A stretch of 18,468 bases of DNA from JAVBNW01 sp031551255 (GCA_031551255.1 JAVBNW010000127.1:1-18468), one strand, 5' to 3'. Positions 7,730 through 15,744 are shown, counted from the stretch's first letter. The notes: generated by a model from the letters alone, not told the origin. Numbers and translations are program-made.

Positions 7730-8724
7730 CGCGCGCTCACCCCTTCCTTCGCGTTGAGCCAGCAGCGGCTTTCGTGGCCGTCGCCAAAGTCGAACGAAGG
7801 CGGCTGCTTTTCAAGACACACCTTCATGCAGCGATCGCAACGCGACGCAAACGGGCAGCCCGCGGGCAGCTTAAGAAGATCCACCGGCGTCCCTTCGATG
7901 GGAATGAGCGGCTCGTCGCCGTCGCTGTCGAGCCTTGGCAGGCACCTGAGCAAGCCCTGCGTGTAGGGATGTTTCGGGTTATAATAGATTTCGTCCACCG
8001 TGCCGCGCTCAACGACGTTGCCGGCGTACATCACCAGCACGCGCTCGCAAAGGTCGGAGATGATGCCCAGATCGTGGGTGATCAGGATGATCGCGGTGCC
8101 GGTCTTTTCCTTGAGCTCTTTCATAAGCTCTAAAATCTGCGCCTGAATCGTCACATCCAGCGCGGTGGTCGGCTCATCGGCGATCAAAAGCTTGGGCTCG
8201 CAGCTTAGCGCCATGGCAATCATCGCCCTTTGGCGCATGCCGCCGGAAAATTCGTGGGGGTATTGCCGCATGCGCTGGTCGGGGTTGTTGATGCCGCACA
8301 GCTTGAGCATATCGATGGAGCGGTCGCGCGCCTCTTGCTTCGTCATGCCGGCGTTATGGCGGGTAAGCGTTTCGATGAGCTGGTTGCCGATGGTATATAC
8401 GGGGTTGAGCGATGTCATCGGATCCTGGAAAATCATCGCGATTTCCTTGCCGCGCACGGAAAGCATATCGGAAGTGGACATGCTCTGGATATCTCTGCCG
8501 TCAAACGTCATGCTGCCCCCGACCACCCGGCCCGGATAGGGGGTAAGCTTCATCAGCGCGTTCACCGATACGCTCTTGCCCGAGCCGGATTCGCCCACGA
8601 TGCCCAGCGCGTCGCCCGATGAAAGCGCATAGCTTATGCCGTTGACCGCCTTGACCTCGCCCGCGGGCGTAAAGAACGATACCGCGAGTTCGTGAAACTC
8701 TACGAGATTTTGCTTGTTATCCAT
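7726..8724 (-). CDS. oppD: Oligopeptide ABC transporter ATP-binding protein OppD
   Basis: A 332-residue ATPase, partner of OppF. Motifs in order: Walker A GESGSGKS (about residues 44-51), Q-loop MIFQDPMTSLNP, signature FSGGMRQRAMIAMAL, Walker B LLIADEPTTALD and H-loop ITHDLGIISD. The C-terminal extension has YNPKHPYTQGLLRCLPRLD and the four-cysteine stretch CPFASRCDRCMKVC, the site known in related peptide importers to hold a [4Fe-4S] cluster; whether it does so here is inference. The ATG at 8724 is preceded by a G-rich ribosome site, and the gene begins 12 bases after the oppC stop. Its stop codon overlaps the oppF start. Confidence 0.95.
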   Translation of the reverse strand: MDNKQNLVEFHELAVSFFTPAGEVKAVNGISYALSSGDALGIVGESGSGKSVSVNALMKLTPYPGRVVGGSMTFDGRDIQSMSTSDMLSVRGKEIAMIFQDPMTSLNPVYTIGNQLIETLTRHNAGMTKQEARDRSIDMLKLCGINNPDQRMRQYPHEFSGGMRQRAMIAMALSCEPKLLIADEPTTALDVTIQAQILELMKELKEKTGTAIILITHDLGIISDLCERVLVMYAGNVVERGTVDEIYYNPKHPYTQGLLRCLPRLDSDGDEPLIPIEGTPVDLLKLPAGCPFASRCDRCMKVCLEKQPPSFDFGDGHESRCWLNAKEGVSAR

Positions 8725-8736
8725 GCCTCTGCCCCC

Positions 8737-9762
8737 CTAATCGCGCAGGCGCGGGTCGAGCGCGTCGCGAAGGCCATCGCCGAATTGATTGAATGCCAGA
8801 ATGATCAGCGACAAGATCACCGCCGGGAAAAGCATGCGATAGGGATAGGTTTGCAGGCCCTGCAGCGCATCTGAAGCGAGCGAGCCCAGCGAAGCCATCG
8901 GCGCCGCGACGCCCAGCCCTAGGAAGCTTAAAAACGACTCGGTGAAGATCGCCGACGGAATCTGGAACAGGGCTGTGACCATAATCGTGCCCATACTGTT
9001 GGGCAAAAGGTGCTTGAAGATTACGCGCCAGCGGCTGGCGCCCAGCGCCTGCGCCGCAGATACGTATTCGGATTGCTTGGTGACGAGCACCTCGCCGCGC
9101 ACCATGCGGGCCATACTCACCCAGTACAGCAACGCAAATGTGATGAAGATGGAGATCAGCCCCGAGCCAAAACCGCGCATCCCGCTAAAAAGCGTTGAGT
9201 TCATAAAAAACTGATCCAGCGGTTCGCGAAGCGCTATGCGCAACAGGATCACGATCAGCGTCGTGGGCACCGCGTAAAGAACTTCGACCACGCGCATCAT
9301 AATCGTATCGGTCCACCCGCCGGCATAGCCGGACACCGCGCCGTACACCGTTCCGATGACCAGGATGATGACGCTTGCGATGATGCCGATCAAAAGCGAT
9401 ATGCGCGCACCCATCATGTTGCGCACGAGCAAATCGCGCCCGAGTGCATCGGTGCCGAAGGGGTGCTCCAGGCTGGGGGAAAGGTTTTCCGAACCCCTGA
9501 TCTGCTGCTCATACGTATAGGGTGAAAACATAGGCCCGATAAACGCGAAGAGCATGATGATGATAAGCAGGCAAAGCGACAGCATTGCCACCTTGTTGCG
9601 CCTGAACCTGCGCATGGCGTCCTGCCAATAGGTGACCGATGCGCGCATGGTAACAAGCTGCTCGCGCTCTTCTTTCGAAGCCGAGCGCTCGTCCTCCGGG
9701 GTCAGCTTATAGTTTACCCACGCCGCGCCGGCATTTCGGATAGGCGGTTTCTTCTCGCTCAT
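8737..9762 (-). CDS. oppC: Oligopeptide ABC transporter permease OppC
   Basis: A 341-residue inner-membrane protein of the BPD_transp_1 family. A cytoplasmic N-terminal part of about 65 residues leads into a first membrane span (VAMLSLCLLIIIMLFAFIGP), then the OppC-type motif HPFGTDALGRDLLVRNMMGA. Further spans follow, with an EAA-type loop around EYVSAAQALGASRWRVIFKHLLPN that contacts the ATPases. The protein ends in the DGLRDALDPRLRD tail typical of OppC/DppC. GAGGGGGAAG lies just before the ATG at 9762, which is 12 bases after the oppB stop. It forms the translocation pore with OppB. Confidence 0.95.
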   Translation of the reverse strand: MSEKKPPIRNAGAAWVNYKLTPEDERSASKEEREQLVTMRASVTYWQDAMRRFRRNKVAMLSLCLLIIIMLFAFIGPMFSPYTYEQQIRGSENLSPSLEHPFGTDALGRDLLVRNMMGARISLLIGIIASVIILVIGTVYGAVSGYAGGWTDTIMMRVVEVLYAVPTTLIVILLRIALREPLDQFFMNSTLFSGMRGFGSGLISIFITFALLYWVSMARMVRGEVLVTKQSEYVSAAQALGASRWRVIFKHLLPNSMGTIMVTALFQIPSAIFTESFLSFLGLGVAAPMASLGSLASDALQGLQTYPYRMLFPAVILSLIILAFNQFGDGLRDALDPRLRD

Positions 9763-9774
9763 GCTTCCCCCTCC

Positions 9775-10689
9775 TTACTCGTACTTGATGCGCGGGTCGA
9801 TCAGGCCGTATAGCATATCCACGATGAAGTTGGCGGCGATCAGCACGAACGAGTAGAAGACCGTAACGCCCATGATCAACGGATAGTCGCGGTTGTTAAT
9901 GGAATCGATGAAGAACTTTCCGAGGCCGGGCACGGTAAAGAGGCGTTCAATCACGAACCCACCGGTGAGAATTGCCGCGGTGAGCGGGCCAAGATACGTA
10001 ACCACCGGGATGATGGAGTTGCGCATCGCGTGCTTAAAGAGCACCACCTTCTCCGGCAGGCCCTTGGCGCGCGCGGTCTTGATGTAGTCCTGGCCGAGCA
10101 CGTCGAGCATGCTCGAGCGCATGAGGCGCGTAATAAAGCAAATGGGGCTCAGCGACAACGCAAACGCCGGCATGATGTAGTGCAGCGGCGTATCGAGCCC
10201 TATAAAGGGCAGCCACCCGAGCGTTTGCCCAAAGAGCAAGAGCAAGAGCGCGCCCATCACAAAGCTTGGTATCGCATACCCCAGCGTGCAGATGAACATG
10301 ATAATTCTATCCGTCTTTTTGTTCCGGTTCAGCGCGGCGAACGAGCCCAGCGGCACGCCTACGCACACCGACAAGAGCACCGCCACGATGCCCAGCGATG
10401 CCGAAACCGGAAATTTATCGGCGATGATGCGGTTGACGGACATGCCGATGCGCTTGAGCGAATCCCCAAGATCCCCCCGCACCAGATTGCCCATGTAGAT
10501 GCCGTATTGCGTCATTAAAGGCTTATCCAGGCCGTACTTGCGCTCCATCGCCTGCACGACCTTTGGGTTGGATTTTTCGGTGTTGAACGGTCCGCCAGGA
10601 ACCGTATGCATCAGAAAAAAGGTCAGCGTGGCGATCAAAAACACGGTGATCACCATCATCACTGCCCTCTTCAGGATGAACTTTGCCAT
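9775..10689 (-). CDS. oppB: Oligopeptide ABC transporter permease OppB
   Basis: A 304-residue permease and the first gene of the opp operon. It opens MAKFILKRAVMMVITVFLIA, a membrane span, then FFLMHTVPGGPF, the conserved OppB-type loop after TM1. An EAA-type loop (YIKTARAKGLPEKVVLFKHAMRN) and the C-terminal FIVDMLYGLIDPRIKYE are typical of the family. AAGGAG sits about 8 bases before the ATG at 10689. The frame is open a further 62 codons to 10875, but that extension would overlap the likely promoter at 10876-10904 and lacks a ribosome site, so it is rejected. Confidence 0.94.
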   Translation of the reverse strand: MAKFILKRAVMMVITVFLIATLTFFLMHTVPGGPFNTEKSNPKVVQAMERKYGLDKPLMTQYGIYMGNLVRGDLGDSLKRIGMSVNRIIADKFPVSASLGIVAVLLSVCVGVPLGSFAALNRNKKTDRIIMFICTLGYAIPSFVMGALLLLLFGQTLGWLPFIGLDTPLHYIMPAFALSLSPICFITRLMRSSMLDVLGQDYIKTARAKGLPEKVVLFKHAMRNSIIPVVTYLGPLTAAILTGGFVIERLFTVPGLGKFFIDSINNRDYPLIMGVTVFYSFVLIAANFIVDMLYGLIDPRIKYE

Positions 10690-10875
10690 ATGACGACTCC
10701 TTCCGGCACCCACACCCGATATGCTGCGTCCGAGGCCTCGCCCGCCGTACCATGCTAAAAACCTCGCGAAATCCTCTTTGCCGGACAAAGCGCCGAAACA
10801 CAAAAAGACCGCGAAAGAAGAACGATGGACGGTTGCACGTACAAGCTTCGTTGACAATCCCGATTTTATTTGCAT

Positions 10876-10904
10876 ACTTTATCATAGATAGTGCAAAAAT
10901 GCAA
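10876..10904 (-). promoter_or_regulatory. Probable opp operon promoter with overlapping inverted repeat
   Basis: On the minus strand TTGCAT (10899-10904) and TAAAGT (10876-10881) are 17 bases apart. Across the same segment TTTGCA (10869-10874) and TGCAAA (10892-10897) form an inverted repeat that could be an operator. The leader to the oppB start would be about 180 bases. Confidence 0.4.
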
Positions 10905-11183
10905 TCCTCGCAGCGCTTTTCCGCCACAATAGCCGCGCGTTTGGCGGGTAGCGATGCAAAACGGGCGCGTTGCTGCATGTAGTTTTTATACGCATCAATG
11001 CATATGCTATGCAACAATCATTCATTACGGCATGTAGAAACGCAAAAAATGTATAGTGGGTGCATATCGTCAGGTTCTCCGAAAAAAACAAAATTTGCAA
11101 GGGATTCACAGCCAAGAAAGCGCGTTCATTCGGTGTTGGCCCGTGCCGGCGCCCGCCCGTGCTTATGCCATACCCGCGCGGGC

Positions 11184-11215
11184 AAAGCGGCGCCGCATGT
11201 GAGCGGCGCCGCTTT
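11184..11215 (-). terminator. GC-rich hairpin after fucI, probable terminator
   Basis: A 13-bp perfect stem (11184-11196 with 11203-11215, AAAGCGGCGCCGC) with a 6-base loop starts 40 bases beyond the fucI stop. On the minus strand only TTT ends the stem and no long T-run follows, so it may work as a weak terminator or an mRNA-end stabiliser. Confidence 0.55.
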
Positions 11216-11254
11216 CCTGTCAACGGAACATTTACTCCTATGCAGAGCGGCCCG

Positions 11255-13066
11255 CTATACCTCTGCCTTGCCGTATACCGGGCCGAGCGTTTGGCAGGCG
11301 CGGTAATCGCCGCTCTCCATATCCTGCGTGCCGAAGCTGGCAAACATGGCGGGGCGGTAGATGTTTTCTTCCGAAACGTTGTGCATGCATACAGGGATGC
11401 GCAGCATGGCGCACAGGGCGATCAAATCCGCGCCGATGTGCCCGCCGCAGAACGAGCCATGGTTCGCGCCCCAGTTGGCCATGACGGAATAGACATCCTT
11501 AAACGCTCCCTCGCCGGTCAGGCGCGGGGCGAAGAAGGTAGAAGGCCATGTCGGATCCGTACGCTCGTCCAGCGTGCGGTACACGTTCTCCGGAAGATCC
11601 AGCGTAACGCCCTCGGCAATGTGCATCACCGGCCCCAAGCCGTGCACCCAATTGAGCCTCGCCAGCGTAACGGGCATGCCCCCGCGCGAAAGAAAGCGCG
11701 TGGAAAGCCCGCCCCCGCGGAAGTAACCGCGCGATCCGGGGCAAAACTCGGCATGCGCGAGCGTTTCTTTAACATCTTTGGGCATGACGCACCACCAATC
11801 CTTGATGGCGGGTTTGCCGTCCGAGTCTTCACAGCGGCCCGCGCCGTCCAGCGCCGCCGAGCCCGAATTGATCAGATGCATAAGGCCGTTTGCCGCATCG
11901 CCCGAAGGCTTCCAGCCGGATACCCTCTCGATCGCCTCGGGGCTCCAATACGTGCGCACATCCGCAAACACTTGCGCCTTGCCGCTGAGCAGCTTGCCAA
12001 AGAGCATCGTCGCCCCGTTCATCGCATCGTTCTCCGTTGCAACGATGTACGGCTCGCGGATGCCGTTCCAGTCGAACGAAGAGTTTAAAAGGGTTTCCAT
12101 GAGGTCTCCGTTGGGGAAGTGGTCCGTCCACTGCCTCTGGCCCTGGAAGCCTCCGGCAATCGCGTTGTGCCCCATCGACTCTTCGCCAAAGCCCATTTCG
12201 GCCAGACGGGGGTTGCCCACCATCAAATCCCTCGCGACCAGCGTCATGATCACGCAGGCCTTGAGCACCTCTTCCTTTTGCATGGCGGATTGCTGCATTT
12301 CCGGCGGGTTAGGGTCGCGCCCGATCCTAAGGTTCACCTTGGCCCAAGAGAGCGCGCGCTCGAACTCCTCGCCGTCGTAAATGCCCTCTTCCCAGCGGCG
12401 CACAAATTCGGACATATCCACCGATTCCACCCGCATGCCCAGCCACTTTTCAAAGAATCCAGCGTTGATCATAGAACCAGCGATGCCCATGGAAACCGAA
12501 CCCATGGAAAGGTAGCTGTTCCCGCGCATCGTGGCCATAGCGATGCCCGCTCGGGCAAAGCGCAAAAGCTTTTCTTCGACGTCGGCGGGGATGGAGGTAT
12601 CGGAAGAGTCCTGAACATCCGTCCCATAAATCGAAAACGCCGGTAGCCCCTTTTGCGCATGAGCAGCGAGCACCGCGGCAAGATACACCGCGCCGGGGCG
12701 CTCGGTGCCGTTAAAGCCCCAAATAGCCTTGGGGCGGTGCGGGTCCATATCCATCGTCTCGGTGCCGTAGCACCAGCAGGGAGTGACCGTTAGCGAAACC
12801 CCAACACCCGCCCTTGCAAATTTCTCTTCGCAAGCGGCCGCCTCGGCAACTCCGCCGATCGTCGTGTCGGCGATCACGCATTCCACCGGCAGGCCGCACG
12901 CATGGCGCAGCTTTGAACTGAACAGTTCCGCCGCGCGCCGCGCCATGGCCATGGTCTGCTCCTCGAGCGATTCGCGCACGCCGCCGCGCCGCCCATCGAT
13001 GCACGGCCGAATTCCGATCTTGGGAAGGCCGACGATCTGTCTGTTTTCAGGCAGTATCTTTTCCAT
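11255..13066 (-). CDS. fucI: L-fucose isomerase
   Basis: A 603-residue enzyme that converts L-fucose to L-fuculose (and often D-arabinose to D-ribulose) with a Mn2+ ion. Similarity to the recalled E. coli FucI runs over the full length, e.g. LPKIGIRPCIDGRRGGVRES, TVTPCWCYGTETMDMDP and KAIWGFNGTERPGAVYLA. The metal ligands known from E. coli (Glu337, Asp361, His528) fall here at Glu345 (VATEND), Asp369 (FADVRTYW) and His536 (NWGANHG), a constant offset of eight caused by the longer N-terminus. The start at 13066 has GAGGAGG upstream. The ATG at 13108 lies inside the promoter -10 and cannot be the start. No fucK, fucA or fucose permease is next to it, so the rest of the pathway must be elsewhere. 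Confidence 0.95.
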   Translation of the reverse strand: MEKILPENRQIVGLPKIGIRPCIDGRRGGVRESLEEQTMAMARRAAELFSSKLRHACGLPVECVIADTTIGGVAEAAACEEKFARAGVGVSLTVTPCWCYGTETMDMDPHRPKAIWGFNGTERPGAVYLAAVLAAHAQKGLPAFSIYGTDVQDSSDTSIPADVEEKLLRFARAGIAMATMRGNSYLSMGSVSMGIAGSMINAGFFEKWLGMRVESVDMSEFVRRWEEGIYDGEEFERALSWAKVNLRIGRDPNPPEMQQSAMQKEEVLKACVIMTLVARDLMVGNPRLAEMGFGEESMGHNAIAGGFQGQRQWTDHFPNGDLMETLLNSSFDWNGIREPYIVATENDAMNGATMLFGKLLSGKAQVFADVRTYWSPEAIERVSGWKPSGDAANGLMHLINSGSAALDGAGRCEDSDGKPAIKDWWCVMPKDVKETLAHAEFCPGSRGYFRGGGLSTRFLSRGGMPVTLARLNWVHGLGPVMHIAEGVTLDLPENVYRTLDERTDPTWPSTFFAPRLTGEGAFKDVYSVMANWGANHGSFCGGHIGADLIALCAMLRIPVCMHNVSEENIYRPAMFASFGTQDMESGDYRACQTLGPVYGKAEV

Positions 13067-13106
13067 CGCTTTTGCATCCTCCTCATGACGAAATATTTCT
13101 CGCTTC

Positions 13107-13135
13107 ATTATAGTGCGGCGCGGCGCAATGCGCAA
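13107..13135 (-). promoter_or_regulatory. fucI promoter
   Basis: A perfect TATAAT (13107-13112) lies 17 bases after TTGCGC (13130-13135) on the minus strand. Transcription would start near 13100, about 34 bases before the fucI start at 13066. The -35 is poor, as expected for a gene needing an activator. Confidence 0.6.
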
Positions 13136-13160
13136 CTCGTCGGTTTGCGCTGCGTGAAAC

Positions 13161-13286
13161 CTCCTCTTCCCAAAGAAACTAAGGTTTCTTTGGGATTGTG
13201 AAGAACGGAGAACGCGCGCGTTCGTTTCTTAGCTCCTCGTTCTTCTTGCCCCTCAAAACCGCCTCAGCTGTTTTGAGGAAGAGGAG
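13161..13286. repeat. Palindromic repeat copy A
   Basis: An outer inverted repeat CTCCTCTT (13161-13168) / AAGAGGAG (13279-13286) encloses three hairpins. H1 is CCCAAAGAAAC (13169-13179) with GTTTCTTTGGG (13184-13194). The middle one is GAAGAACG (13200-13207) with CGTTCTTC (13238-13245), containing the palindrome GAACGCGCGCGTTC (13210-13223). H2 is CCTCAAAAC (13251-13259) with GTTTTGAGG (13270-13278). Two more copies of the family occur at 15895-15998 and 16102-16246. The right end of this copy runs into the final codons of the QueG-like gene. Confidence 0.75.
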
Positions 13287-14331
13287 CATTATACTTTGCT
13301 TGATTTTCCTGCACAACACAATATGCCCATTGCGCCATTTCGCGGACAAGCTCGTTGGAATCGCCGCGCGCTTTCACAATATAGGGCAGGTATTCGGGCC
13401 TGCGCTCATATGCCATGGCGCGCAACGCCTGCGTCTTCCACTTCCAGGCATTATGACGGCCTATGTACCAAAAAAGAGGTGAGAGCTTCTCGATAACGGC
13501 ATCTTCGTCCATCGATAAGAGCTGCTCAAGCGTCACGACTTTCGCAATATCCTTCATTCGCGAAAAATCCTCATCGCCGGACCAACAACCCGCATTCATC
13601 GGGCAGCAATCCTGGCAATCATCGCAGCCGTATAGCCATCCCTTCATATCCATCCGTATGTCTTCAGGCGGCAGAGTGCCCGGAAGTCCGCCCCAGGTAA
13701 GCATGCTCGTGCAGCGAAAGGCGTTTGTCTGAAACGGTTCGGCGAGCGCGTGGGTCGCACAGGCGTCGATGCATCTGGTGCATTCTTTCGGACAGGGCGG
13801 CAAGGAAACATCGCGGATAAGCTCGAGCTCCCGATCGATCAACCACGTTTCGACCCATACCCACGAGCCGTGCTCCGTATAAAAAAAATTGTTTTTGCGT
13901 ACGATGCCCAGGCCCGCCCAAGCCGCCGCGTAGCGGCCTGCGGAAATGCCGTGGATGTCCCTTTTGAATCTCACGCCGCGCTCTGAAAGATAACGGTCGA
14001 GCGCCGCGGCCGCCCGATATTCCTTCGATTCGGGAACCGTGCGGTAATCGGTGAGGTAAAGCTTTCCGATTCTTCCCCGCAAATGCGCCGGAATCGCGTA
14101 CCTTCCGTATCGTCCGACGCACACGACGATGGCCTTGGCAAAAGGCTCCGCCCCTTGCGGACAGGCGAACTTATCAAAGTAAGAATAGTATGGCCTTGTC
14201 TCCGGAAAGCGCTCGGTGCGCCGCTCGAGCCTTTCGCGATACCCAAGCATATCCTTGGCCTTGACGATGCCGCAGTCGGCAAAGCCAAGTTCGATCGCCT
14301 TGTTGTAAATTTCCCGCGCCGCGATGTCCAT
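13264..14331 (-). CDS. QueG-like iron-sulfur protein (epoxyqueuosine reductase family paralogue)
   Basis: A 355-residue protein with the QueG layout: an N-terminal cobalamin-binding-type region, then two [4Fe-4S] clusters from eight cysteines (Cys180, 184, 187, 191, 207, 236, 239, 243), then a HEAT-like tail with repeats such as ALRAMAYERRPEYLPYIVKA. QueG reduces epoxyqueuosine to queuosine in tRNA. The segment before the conserved AGLG (DIHGISAGRYAAAWAGLG, with Asp125) is spaced differently from the recalled QueG active-site aspartate region, and the first cluster reads CATHAL instead of CPTGAL. It may therefore be a paralogue with another substrate. AAAGGGG precedes the ATG at 14331. It follows the methyltransferase gene by 19 bases and is probably cotranscribed with it. 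Its last codons lie within palindromic repeat copy A. Confidence 0.8.
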   Translation of the reverse strand: MDIAAREIYNKAIELGFADCGIVKAKDMLGYRERLERRTERFPETRPYYSYFDKFACPQGAEPFAKAIVVCVGRYGRYAIPAHLRGRIGKLYLTDYRTVPESKEYRAAAALDRYLSERGVRFKRDIHGISAGRYAAAWAGLGIVRKNNFFYTEHGSWVWVETWLIDRELELIRDVSLPPCPKECTRCIDACATHALAEPFQTNAFRCTSMLTWGGLPGTLPPEDIRMDMKGWLYGCDDCQDCCPMNAGCWSGDEDFSRMKDIAKVVTLEQLLSMDEDAVIEKLSPLFWYIGRHNAWKWKTQALRAMAYERRPEYLPYIVKARGDSNELVREMAQWAYCVVQENQAKYNAPLPQNS

Positions 14332-14350
14332 GGCAATCCCCTTTCACATT

Positions 14351-15571
14351 TTAATACGCCAAATCGGACGGATCGCCAATCAGGCAAAGCAAACGATAGG
14401 TGCATGGCAGGGCGCCGTCCACGCTGTGCCGATCAAAGATGTCTTTGAGCCGGTTGACAAAGCCGTCGTACCGCGCATCTCCTATGCCGGGGGCAAAAGC
14501 GCTGGACAGGCAGCCGGAGAGAAAGCGGCTGAAATCCTGCCGATGCGTCTGGTAAAACGTCTTGCTCTGCGCTTTGCCGGGCGCGAATTCCCGCCCGATG
14601 CGGGCATCCCCGTCGATGGCCACCCGGTCTTTATGCTCTTGCCACAGCTTTTGCATATCCTCGAGCGCGGGCGACTCGTGAGGATAGTAATGCGTGACGA
14701 TCAGTTTGCCGCCCTTTTTTAGTATCCTGAGAAATTCGGGCAGCGCAAGGGTAACGTCAAATGAGCTGAGCGAATTGCCGCAAACGATCTAATCTACGCT
14801 GTTGGTCGGCAACCGCGTATCCTCCGCCGTACGCAAATAGGAACGGTAATTGGCATAGCCCCCCCATTGACGGTCGGAAATCGCCTTCATTTCCTCATTC
14901 GGCTCGATGCAATACACTAAGTTGCCCCGTCCAAGAAAATGTCCGCTCATCGTGCCAATGCCCGAGCCGATATCGGCAATCGCCGCATCGGGCGAAAGGC
15001 AGAAATCTCGGTACAAATACTCAAAAAACTCCTCGGGGTAGTCCTCCCTTCCGGCAAGGTAGTTCGCCGAACGTCCGGAAAACTGCCTTTGGGGCCTGTG
15101 GAGATCTTGCCAGACTCCCTTTAGCCTTTCGACGTAGCTACCCAGAAGCTCCGGCGCGCCGCAGAATATATACCTGGCCCTTTGCTCAGGCTTGTGATAA
15201 TAATAAAGATACTTGCCGTCCGTATCGTGCGAGGAGGCGTACAGGGTGGAAAACTCTTCGTGCAGCCGCTCGGCACGCTCGGCATTGGGGCAATAATAGT
15301 CGGAAACCATCAGGGTCTGCAGCTCGCCGGCGACCTCGGTGTTGATCCCAGAGATGAAGTCGTGCGCGAATTGATCGTCCGAGGCAATGATGTCCCCCGA
15401 TGCGGTGCTGCTGTCGATGAGGTTGGCGATGTTCTTCATCGTAAAGCGCCACTGGCCTCCGACTTTACGGCCGCTTAGCGTGCCGTTTTTTAAGTAGTTG
15501 CGAATCGTGCGGGATGTAAGGCCCGTATACTCCGCAACGTCCTCTACGGTATAGAGCTTTTCGAAGTCCAT
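14351..15571 (-). pseudogene. Helix-turn-helix/SAM-methyltransferase fusion interrupted by one in-frame amber codon
   Basis: The 5' part (15571-14792, 260 codons) begins MDFEKLYTVEDVAEYTGLTS, an excisionase/MerR-type helix-turn-helix DNA-binding domain (about residues 6-55). After a middle region of unknown type comes a class I methyltransferase domain (from about 163) with the SAM-binding motif AAIADIGSGIG (Asp200) and the acidic end of strand 2 at CIEPNEEM. Codon 261 (14789-14791) is TAG. The same frame then continues with no other stop as IVCGNSLSSFDVTLALPEFL and RILKKGGKLIVTHYYPHESP, which is exactly the expected next part of the fold, to TAA at 14351. The stop therefore falls inside motif IV (LPTNSVD-stop-IVCGNSL). 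It may be a recent inactivating point mutation, a sequencing error, or read through. Start supported by GGAGG 8 bases upstream. Confidence 0.85.
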
Positions 15572-15589
15572 GCTATCGCCTCCTTCTTC

Positions 15590-15634
15590 ATACTATCATG
15601 CTTGTTTTCATATTTCAACTCTACTTTTCATATT
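15590..15634 (-). promoter_or_regulatory. Promoter of the HTH-methyltransferase gene with 20-bp-spaced direct repeats
   Basis: On the minus strand TTGAAA (15613-15618) and TAGTAT (15590-15595) are 17 bases apart. AATATGAAAA occurs twice exactly 20 bp apart (15605-15614 and 15625-15634), one copy overlapping the -35, with a weaker third (ATGAAAA-like) just upstream. Two-turn spacing puts the repeats on one face of the helix, as expected for an operator, possibly for the gene's own helix-turn-helix domain. Confidence 0.5.
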
Positions 15635-15719
15635 TTTTCATTTCATAAATTCGCAAGAAAGGCGCTTATGCCTTGCTGCAGCAAACGCCTTAAGGAAGCC
15701 TGTTTTCGCTTTACCGCAC

Positions 15720-15744
15720 AAAAAAGGAGCGGCTGAGCCGCTCC
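15720..15744 (-). terminator. Intrinsic terminator downstream of the acyl-CoA ligase and repeats
   Basis: GGAGCGGC (15726-15733) pairs with GCCGCTCC (15737-15744) across a 3-base loop and is followed on the minus strand by TTTTTTG. It would end RNA coming from the ligase gene after about 570 bases of repeat-rich 3' untranslated sequence. Confidence 0.85.

Larger units (their letters stand above)
10690..11254. other. 565-bp intergenic region between fucI and oppB
   Basis: No coding frame is convincing here. It holds the fucI terminator-like hairpin (11184-11215), one fair minus-strand promoter for opp (10876-10904) and a second weaker candidate (TTGCAT at 11009-11014, TATAAA at 10985-10990, 18-base spacer). 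Around 10980-11110 the sequence is AT-rich and unlike the flanking genes. Confidence 0.5.

Noticed and set aside
10851..10885. Plus-strand TTGACA at 10851 as a promoter
   Set aside because: The -10 positions at proper spacing are poor and there is no plus-strand gene downstream; only antisense sequence to fucI would be transcribed.
11060..12088. 342-codon open frame on the plus strand overlapping fucI
   Set aside because: It is antisense to the highly conserved fucI, with no recognisable domain and an arginine-rich composition typical of shadow frames.
14789..14791. Pyrrolysine or other recoding of the TAG codon as the preferred reading
   Set aside because: No pylTSBCD genes or known read-through signals are visible here, and the position is not catalytic in the family; a point mutation or base error is simpler, so it is listed as a pseudogene with the alternative noted.
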